This document shows positions 58,178-64,000 of a stretch of DNA of 64,000 nt, piece after piece. This DNA comes from Streptantibioticus rubrisoli (lineage in GTDB: Bacteria > Actinomycetota > Actinomycetes > Streptomycetales > Streptomycetaceae): NCBI RefSeq assembly GCF_024436055.1, contig NZ_JANFNH010000005.1:62001-126000 (forward strand), given 5' to 3'. A program made the position numbers and the translations under genes. Under the pieces are notes generated by a model. It searched no databases. It saw only the letters and a list, made by a program, of their open reading frames with translations, and was not told the DNA's origin. Each line of letters begins with the position of its first letter. Positions within the stretch are counted from its first letter, which is position 1.

Positions 58178-59077
58178 GTGACCTCGCTCTCCCGGCCCCC
58201 GCACCCTTCCCGGTCCCAGCAGCAGCTCCCGGGTCACCTCAAGGCACCCCGGCTGATCGCCACCGACCTGGACGGCACCCTGCTGCGCGACGACCGCACG
58301 GTCTCCGCCCGGACCATCGCGGCGCTGGCCGCCGCGGAGGCGGCGGGCATCGAGGTCTTCTTCGTCACCGGCCGCCCGGCCCGCTGGATGCATGTGGTGG
58401 CCACCGCTCCGCTGGACGGCGACCCCGCCCGCCGGTCGTTCCTCACCAACGGCATCGCGATCTGCGCCAACGGCGCCGCCGTCTACGACCTCCACCGCGA
58501 CCTGCTGCTCGAGGCGTTCCCGCTGGCCGAGCCGGACGCCCGCGCGGTGGTGGCGGCGGTACGGGATGCCGTGCCCGGCACCACCTTCGCGATCGAGCGG
58601 ACCGGTGGATTCCACTACGAGCCGGAGTACGCCGCTGCCTGGGCGGAGGCCGACTCCCTCGTCGGCCCCATCGAGGAACTGCTGGCCTCCGACGCGGACC
58701 AGCCGGTGCTCAAGCTGCTGGCAAGGCACGACTCGGCGGACCCGGATGCGTTCCTGGCAGCGGCACGCGGCGTGGCCGGGCAGCACGCGGAGTTCACCAG
58801 GTCCAGCCCCTCGGCGTTGCTGGAGATCAGCGGGGTTGGTGTCAGTAAGGCCAGCACCCTGGCCCGCTGCTGCGCGGAGCGCGGCATCACCGCCGACGAG
58901 GTGATCGCCTTCGGCGACATGCCGAACGACCTGGCGATGCTCAGCTGGGCCGGTACGTCGTACGCGGTGGCCAACGCCCACCCCGATGTCCTCGCCGCGA
59001 CCACCCACCGCACCTCCGCCAACGAGGACGACGGCGTGGCCCACGTCATCGAAGCCATCCTGAGCGACTACGCGTAG
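58178..59077 (+). CDS. HAD-superfamily (Cof-type) phosphatase
   Basis: A 299-residue hydrolase with motif I ATDLDGTLL, motif II FVTGRPARW, the Lys of motif III in VSKASTL, and motif IV GDMPNDLAML; the C2 cap lies between II and III. This is the Cof-like sugar-phosphate/nucleotide phosphatase group. CACTAT lies 7 nt before the GTG at 58178, which suggests a leaderless start there; ATG 58169 would add three residues. No adjacent partner tells the substrate. Confidence 0.88.
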   Translation: MTSLSRPPHPSRSQQQLPGHLKAPRLIATDLDGTLLRDDRTVSARTIAALAAAEAAGIEVFFVTGRPARWMHVVATAPLDGDPARRSFLTNGIAICANGAAVYDLHRDLLLEAFPLAEPDARAVVAAVRDAVPGTTFAIERTGGFHYEPEYAAAWAEADSLVGPIEELLASDADQPVLKLLARHDSADPDAFLAAARGVAGQHAEFTRSSPSALLEISGVGVSKASTLARCCAERGITADEVIAFGDMPNDLAMLSWAGTSYAVANAHPDVLAATTHRTSANEDDGVAHVIEAILSDYA

Positions 59078-59322
59078 CCGAGGGCCCCCGGGGCTCGCCT
59101 CCGCGCAGATGCTGGCGCCTGGCCCCCGGAACCGTCCCGCCGCGACGGCAAGCAGACAGCCCCGAACCAGCCGGGTGCCGCCGCAACGGCCAGCAGCCCC
59201 CCAACCAGCCCGGCTCCCGCCGAACCCCACCGCGACGCACCGCACCCCACCGCACCGCGCCCCTCTGCAGGCCCCCTCGCACCGCAGGCCCCGTCGCACC
59301 CCCCGTGGTTCCGCCGGACCGG

Positions 59323-60933
59323 CTAAAGCGGCGCCTCCCAGACCACCTGAGCCCCCACACCGTCCGGCCCCTCGCCGTAGCTGCTGGAGCCGCCCAAGGC
59401 CTCCGCGCGGCGGGAGAGGTTCCGCAGGCCGCTGCGGCGGCCGCCCTCCGGAATGCCGATCCCGTCATCGACCACCGTCAAGCGCACCCCGCTCCGCCCA
59501 CTCGGCAGGGTGACCGTCGCATCCACGTGGATGTCGATGCGCGAGGCCCTGGCGTGCCGGAACGCGTTCGACAACGTCTCCCGCAGTGCCGCGATGAGGT
59601 TCTTCGCGGTCGTGTCGCTCACCAGGGCGTCCACCGCGCCGGTGAACCGCACCGACGGCGCGAACCCGAGCGGCACCGAGGCCTGCCCAAGCTCGCGCAG
59701 CACGCGGGTGCGCAGTCCGGCCGGTGCGTCGGCGGGACCCTGCTGCAGCGCGAAGATCGCGGTGCGCACCTCCTGGATCGTGGCGTCCAGCTCGTCCGCC
59801 GCGTCGCCGATGCGTTCCCGCACCTCGGGGACCTCCGCCCGGTGCTGCGCGCTCTCCAGCAGCATCCCGGTGGCGAACAGCCGCTGGACCACCAGGTCGT
59901 GCAGGTCCCGCGCGATCCGGTCCCGGTCCTCGAAGACCGCGAGCCGCTCGCGGTCCCGCTGCGCGTCGGCGAGCACCAGCACCACCGCGGCCTGGTGCGC
60001 GAACTGTTCGGCCAGCCGCCGCTCCGTGTCCGAGAACGGCCTGTCCCCTCGCCTACGCGGCACCGCCAGCGTGCCGATCACCTGTCCGCCGCTGCTCAGC
60101 GGCAGCATCATGCTCGGGCCGAAGAAGCGGGAGACATCAGTGGTCATCCGCGGGTCGGTGGCCGAGTCGTCGACGAACACCGGCTCGCCCGCGAGGAGTT
60201 GGGAGACGACCGGGCTGGTGGGCGCGACCACCGTGCCGAGCAGCGGCAGCGGTTCCTCGGTGGAGGCCGCGACGATCTCCATTCCGCGCTCCTGTGTGGG
60301 CAGCAGCACCACCCCGGCCACCGAGTCGGCCAGCCGCCGTGCCTGCTCGGCGACCACCTGCAGCGCCTCGTCCGGGTCGCTTCCGCTGACCAGTGCCGTG
60401 GTGACGGCGTGGACGCCTTCGATCCACCGGTCGCGCTGCCGCGTCGCCTCGTACAGCCGGGCGTTGCCGATCGCCACGCCCGCCTGGGCGGCGAGTATCC
60501 GCGCGGTGTGCAGGTCGGCTTCGGAGAACTGGCCGCCGTCGCGTTTCCCGGTCAGGTAGAGGTCCCCGAGAACCTCCCCGTCCACCCGCACGGGAACGCC
60601 CAGGACGGGGCGCGACGCCGGATCGTGCAGCAGCGCGTCCAGCAGCCCCTGGTCTCCGTCCGGCAGCGCACCGACGCGGTCGGCCACGTTCTGGTCGATC
60701 TGGTCGATGCCGTGGGTGACGACATCGCGCAGCCCGTCGCCGCCCGGGTCGGCCACCCCGAGCGCGGCACAGCGGGCACCGACCAGTTCGGCGCCGGTCG
60801 CGACGATCCGGCGCAGCGTCTCACGGAGATCACGGCCGGAGCCCACGGGGACCACGGCGGACAGCAGCTGAGGAAGCCGGCCCAGCTCGCCCAGCTCGCT
60901 CAGCTCCGCGAGGTCATCTGCGCGGTCTGCCAT
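59323..60933 (-). CDS. DevS/DosS-like sensor histidine kinase with two GAF domains
   Basis: A 536-residue soluble kinase. GAF-1 (about 20-165) contains THGIDQ and a VPVRVDGEVLGDLYLT strand like the haem-binding DevS GAF. GAF-2 (about 180-325) follows, then a HisKA_3 domain with phospho-acceptor His in RIARDLHDLVVQRLF. The ATPase ends the protein (LRETLSNAFRHARAS, VVDDGIGIPEGGRRSGLRNL). DevS-type kinases sense O2, NO or redox state and phosphorylate NarL-type regulators. No regulator is adjacent in the window. Its position just downstream of cydDC fits oxygen sensing. TACCCT lies 7 nt before the ATG. Confidence 0.9.
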   Translation of the reverse strand: MADRADDLAELSELGELGRLPQLLSAVVPVGSGRDLRETLRRIVATGAELVGARCAALGVADPGGDGLRDVVTHGIDQIDQNVADRVGALPDGDQGLLDALLHDPASRPVLGVPVRVDGEVLGDLYLTGKRDGGQFSEADLHTARILAAQAGVAIGNARLYEATRQRDRWIEGVHAVTTALVSGSDPDEALQVVAEQARRLADSVAGVVLLPTQERGMEIVAASTEEPLPLLGTVVAPTSPVVSQLLAGEPVFVDDSATDPRMTTDVSRFFGPSMMLPLSSGGQVIGTLAVPRRRGDRPFSDTERRLAEQFAHQAAVVLVLADAQRDRERLAVFEDRDRIARDLHDLVVQRLFATGMLLESAQHRAEVPEVRERIGDAADELDATIQEVRTAIFALQQGPADAPAGLRTRVLRELGQASVPLGFAPSVRFTGAVDALVSDTTAKNLIAALRETLSNAFRHARASRIDIHVDATVTLPSGRSGVRLTVVDDGIGIPEGGRRSGLRNLSRRAEALGGSSSYGEGPDGVGAQVVWEAPL

Positions 60934-60940
60934 GCAGACG

Positions 60941-60946
60941 AGGGTA
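60941..60946 (-). promoter_or_regulatory. Leaderless-type -10 of the DevS-like kinase gene
   Basis: TACCCT on the minus strand, exactly 7 nt before the ATG at 60933. Confidence 0.5.
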
Positions 60947-60969
60947 AATGGACCGCTTTGCTATGAGAA

Positions 60970-61010
60970 GTGGCTAAAGAATACATAAGTTGGCATTCGC
61001 TGACGCCAAC
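60970..61010 (-). terminator. Terminator of cydDC
   Basis: GTTGGC (60989-60994) pairs with GCCAAC (61005-61010) and, read on the minus strand, is followed by a T-rich run (TTATGTATTCTTTAG). It lies just after the cydDC stop at 61037. Confidence 0.55.
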
Positions 61011-61036
61011 CAGGCGGCGGAGCGCCGGGCGGCGCA

Positions 61037-64000
61037 TTAACCCACCGGTACGGCCTCGCTGGCCCGCTCACGTTCCAGCAGGCGGCGGAACGGCCCCTCG
61101 ACGGCGGCCAGCTCCTGGTACGTACCGCGCTGTACCGCCTGGCCGCGATCGAGGACGATGATCTCGTCCACCGCGCCGGATGCCGCGAGCCCGGCGAGCC
61201 GATGGGTGATCAGCACGGTGGTACGGCCCTCGGTCGCCCGCAGCAGATCGGCGGTGAGCGCGTCCGCGGTCGGCAGGTCAAGGTGCTCGGCGGGCTCGTC
61301 CAGCACCAGGACCGGGAAGTCGGCGAGCAGCGCGCGGGCCAGCGCCAGCCGCTGTCGTTGCCCACCGGACATCCGCGCGCCGTGTTCACCGACGAGGGTG
61401 TCCAAACCGTCGGGCAGCGAATCCACCCAGTCGAGTAGGCGCGCGGCGGCGAGTGCGCCGCGCAACTGCGCCTCGTCCGCCGTGGGACGCGCCAGGCGCA
61501 GGTTCTCCCGCACCGAACTGTCGAAGACATGGGCGTCCTGTGCGCACAGCCCGATCATGCGGCGCACCTCGTCCCCGTCCAGCGCCGCCGCGTCAACGCC
61601 GCCCAGCGTGTAGGTCCCGGCCTCCCGGTCCACGAACCGCAGCAGCGCCTGAGCAAGTGTCGTCTTCCCGGCCCCCGACGGCCCGATGACGGCGATCCGA
61701 CGCCCGGCGACGAGCTCCAAGTCAAGCCCGTCCAGCGCCAGGCCCGCCTGGCCTGGGTGACGTACCGTCAGTCCCCGTACGGCGAGCGGGAACGGGGACG
61801 CGGGCGGAGCGGCTGGCTCCGCCGGTTCGCGCACCGGAACGGGCGCGTCCAGCACCTCATGAACGCGCTCGGCGGCCCTGCGGCTACGGCGCCGATGCAG
61901 CGCCGCCAGCGGCATCCCGGCCACCGCCTCGAACGCGGCGAGCGGGGTGAGGACGACAACGGCCAGCTCCACCCCGGCCAGCCGACCGTCGGCCACCGCC
62001 CGCACGCCCACGTAGGCGCTGGCCGCGACGGTCACACCGGTGATCAGCGCGGAGAGCCCGGCACCGAGCGCGGTGGCCGACGCCGAGCGGGCGGCGATAC
62101 GGGTCAGCAGCCGGTCCGCCCGGACGGTCCCGTCCAGCCGGACGGGCAAGGCGCCCGCGACCGTCAACTCGGCGGTGCCGGAGAGCAGGTCCACCACCTG
62201 GGTGGACAACTCGCCACGCGCTGGCGCCAGTTTGACCTCGGTACGCCGGGACACCACGGCGGCCAGCGCCGGAACACCGGCTCCGGCGGCGAGCAGACCT
62301 CCGGCGAGCACCGCGCCCGCCACCGGCAGCAGCCAGCCGACGAACCCGACGCAGGCCGCGCTGACCACCACCGCGGTGACCGCCGGAAGCAGCCAGCGCA
62401 GGAAGTAGTCCTGCAGCGAGTCGACGTCGGCGACCAGCCGGGAGAGCAGGTCGCCGCGCCGGGTGTGGCGCAGTCCGGCGGGCGCCAGCCGCTCCAGCCG
62501 CCGGTAGACGGCGGCCCGCAGGTCGGCGAGCGCGCGGAAGACCGCGTCATGGGAGACCAGGCGCTCGGCGTAGCGGAAGACCGCGCGGCCGATGCCGAAG
62601 GCGCGGGTCGCGGTGGTGGCCACAAGTAGGTAGAGCACCGGCGGGTGTTGGGAGGCGCGGGATATCAGCCACCCCGAGATGGCCATCAGCCCGATCGCAC
62701 TGCCCAGCGTGAGGGCTCCCAGGAGCACGGCGAGCGCGAACCGCGCCCGCAGGGGGCGCGCCATCCGCCGCACGCGGGCCAACGCACCGGGCGCGCTTGG
62801 AGGATCACCGGTTACGGGGCTCGTTACGGCCGCGGGGCTCGCTACGCCCGTGGGCCCGGCGACGGCGCCCGTCGCAGCGGCGTCCGCTACGGTGACGGCG
62901 CCCTCTCCGGGAGCGCCCGCCACCCCGGCGCCCGGCCCCCGCAACTCCACGTCACCGTACGCCCGTTGGTCGCCGTCGCCCACTCGTACCACCCGGTCCG
63001 CGACCGCCAGCAACGCCGGACGGTGCACGACCAGAATCACCGTGCGCCCCTCGGCGAGCCGCCGCACCGCGTCCACCACGGCCGCCTCGGTCTCCCCGTC
63101 CAAGTTCGCCGTCGGCTCGTCCAGCAGCAGCACCGGACGGTCGGCCAGAAACGCCCGGGCCAGCGCGAGGCGTTGCCGCTGCCCGGCCGACAGGCCCGTG
63201 CCGTCCTCGCCGAGCCGAGTGTCAGACCCCCGTGGCAAGCTTTCAGTGAAGTCGAGGGCGTTGGCACTCCGAAGCGCTTCGGTGACCTCCGCGTCGCTCG
63301 CTTCAGGGCGCGCCAGCCGGACGTTGTCGGCGATCGATCCGGCGAACAGGTACGGACGTTGCGGAACCCAGGCGATCTGGCTCCGCCAACTGTCGGGACA
63401 AAGGGAGGTGAGATCCGTGGAGTTGACGCGAATACGGCCGCACGTTGGCCGTACGAAGCCCAGTAGGGCGCCCAGCAGCGTGGTCTTGCCCGCGCCGGAC
63501 GGGCCGGTGATCGCCACCGTCTCGCCCGGCCGGATCGTGAAGCTGGTCTCCGGAAGCGAGGGTTCGCCCCGCCCCTGATGGGTCACGGTCAGCCGTTCCA
63601 CGGTGATCGTGGCGGTCCGGGCATCGGGGGCCACGGCAGTGCCCTCGGCCGGTGCCGGGGTCTCCAGCAGCGCGAACACCTCGTCCGCGGCGGCGAGCCC
63701 CTCCGCCGCCGCGTGATACTGGGCGCCGACCTGGCGCAGCGGTAGGTACGCCTCGGGTGCCAGGACGAGCACCAGCAGACCGGTGTAGAGGTCGAGCCCG
63801 CCGTCGACCAGCCGGAAGCCGATGCCGACCGCGACCAGTGCCACCGAGATTGTGGAGAGCAGTTCCAGTGCGAAGGAGGAGAGGAACGCTATGCGCAGTG
63901 TCTTGAGCGTCGCCCGCCGGTAGTCGTCGGTGATCTTTCGGATCGAGGCCGCCTGGGCCTTGGCCCGGCCGAAGACCTTCAACGTGGGCAGCCCGCAGAC
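61037..64000 (-). CDS. cydDC: CydDC fused ABC transporter (cytochrome bd assembly), partial
   Basis: The frame is open to the right edge, so the CydD N-terminus is missing; 987 codons are seen. Part of the first membrane domain is followed by ATPase 1 (GPSGAGKTT, LSAGQRQRL, VLLLDEPTANLD). A Gly/Ala/Val/Pro linker of about 60 residues follows, then a second six-helix domain and ATPase 2 ([29 protein letters not shown]). The order and the FAGSIADNV/FDSSVRENL segments match CydD and CydC joined in one chain, as in other streptomycetes. CydDC exports thiols needed to assemble cytochrome bd oxidase. cydAB would be expected just beyond the window. Confidence 0.92.
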   Translation of the reverse strand, partial: VCGLPTLKVFGRAKAQAASIRKITDDYRRATLKTLRIAFLSSFALELLSTISVALVAVGIGFRLVDGGLDLYTGLLVLVLAPEAYLPLRQVGAQYHAAAEGLAAADEVFALLETPAPAEGTAVAPDARTATITVERLTVTHQGRGEPSLPETSFTIRPGETVAITGPSGAGKTTLLGALLGFVRPTCGRIRVNSTDLTSLCPDSWRSQIAWVPQRPYLFAGSIADNVRLARPEASDAEVTEALRSANALDFTESLPRGSDTRLGEDGTGLSAGQRQRLALARAFLADRPVLLLDEPTANLDGETEAAVVDAVRRLAEGRTVILVVHRPALLAVADRVVRVGDGDQRAYGDVELRGPGAGVAGAPGEGAVTVADAAATGAVAGPTGVASPAAVTSPVTGDPPSAPGALARVRRMARPLRARFALAVLLGALTLGSAIGLMAISGWLISRASQHPPVLYLLVATTATRAFGIGRAVFRYAERLVSHDAVFRALADLRAAVYRRLERLAPAGLRHTRRGDLLSRLVADVDSLQDYFLRWLLPAVTAVVVSAACVGFVGWLLPVAGAVLAGGLLAAGAGVPALAAVVSRRTEVKLAPARGELSTQVVDLLSGTAELTVAGALPVRLDGTVRADRLLTRIAARSASATALGAGLSALITGVTVAASAYVGVRAVADGRLAGVELAVVVLTPLAAFEAVAGMPLAALHRRRSRRAAERVHEVLDAPVPVREPAEPAAPPASPFPLAVRGLTVRHPGQAGLALDGLDLELVAGRRIAVIGPSGAGKTTLAQALLRFVDREAGTYTLGGVDAAALDGDEVRRMIGLCAQDAHVFDSSVRENLRLARPTADEAQLRGALAAARLLDWVDSLPDGLDTLVGEHGARMSGGQRQRLALARALLADFPVLVLDEPAEHLDLPTADALTADLLRATEGRTTVLITHRLAGLAASGAVDEIIVLDRGQAVQRGTYQELAAVEGPFRRLLERERASEAVPVG

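Noticed and set aside
1-64000. Prophage, integrative element or antibiotic cluster
   Set aside because: No integrase, terminase, transposase, tRNA attachment site, polyketide or peptide synthetase was seen.

Overview
The window is very GC-rich (strong G/C at third codon positions, frequent GTG and TTG starts) and reads as a chromosomal segment of a Streptomyces or a close relative. Supporting markers are a CydDC fusion, WhiJ-type XRE/DUF397/RsbW-like genes, several SpoIIE/RsbW-type regulators, P450-type ferredoxin sequence, rare TTA (bldA-type) codons and many leaderless promoters. I see no rRNA, tRNA, CRISPR array, integrase, transposase or prophage. All identifications come from reading the translations; no database search was run.

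Left part (1-12.2 kb): an exporter/MarR pair sharing a long palindromic operator; a secreted sedolisin protease with two lectin domains; a deletion scar where a LysR gene and a PhzF gene were truncated head to head; an 879-residue fusion of an amino-acid permease with a SpoIIE phosphatase and an RsbW-like ATPase; a secreted CAP protein; two L,D-transpeptidases with matching ECF-type promoters; and a PEBP-like lipoprotein.

12.2-34 kb: a coupled NuoF-like/ferredoxin and cytochrome-b-type membrane pair; a divergent TPR-CHAT protease with a small protein and a membrane protein, which looks like a CATRA-type conflict cassette; a glycosidase-like protein; a MarR/SDR pair with its operator; a transglycosylase; an MmyB-like regulator and MFS exporter; a PEP mutase-like enzyme; a convergent OmpR regulator and histidine kinase; a PAS-GAF-SpoIIE phosphatase; and a SoxR set in which the FMN reductase promoter has the 19-bp spacer expected for SoxR.

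34-64 kb: a repetitive membrane protein; a TatA-like protein; a heterodimeric ABC exporter; an RlmA-type methyltransferase; a rhomboid; a GntR/MFS pair; a WhiJ-like locus; a Mut7-C RNase; a class IV aminotransferase; an operon of two ABC-2 exporters; a four-gene operon (M24 peptidase homologue, EphD-like hydrolase-SDR, metal-dependent hydrolase, MerR); an F420-type luciferase-like oxidoreductase; a HAD phosphatase; a DevS-like kinase; and CydDC running off the right edge.

Cross-cutting signals are four copies of a dispersed intergenic repeat, two of which run into a stop codon; TTA codons in four genes; and at least six genes with a -10 hexamer exactly 7 nt before the start codon. Partner-switching modules (phosphatase plus anti-sigma-type ATPase) occur at three separate places, so the segment is rich in signalling. 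The permease-phosphatase-ATPase fusion and the TPR-CHAT cassette are the best candidates for an undescribed system.
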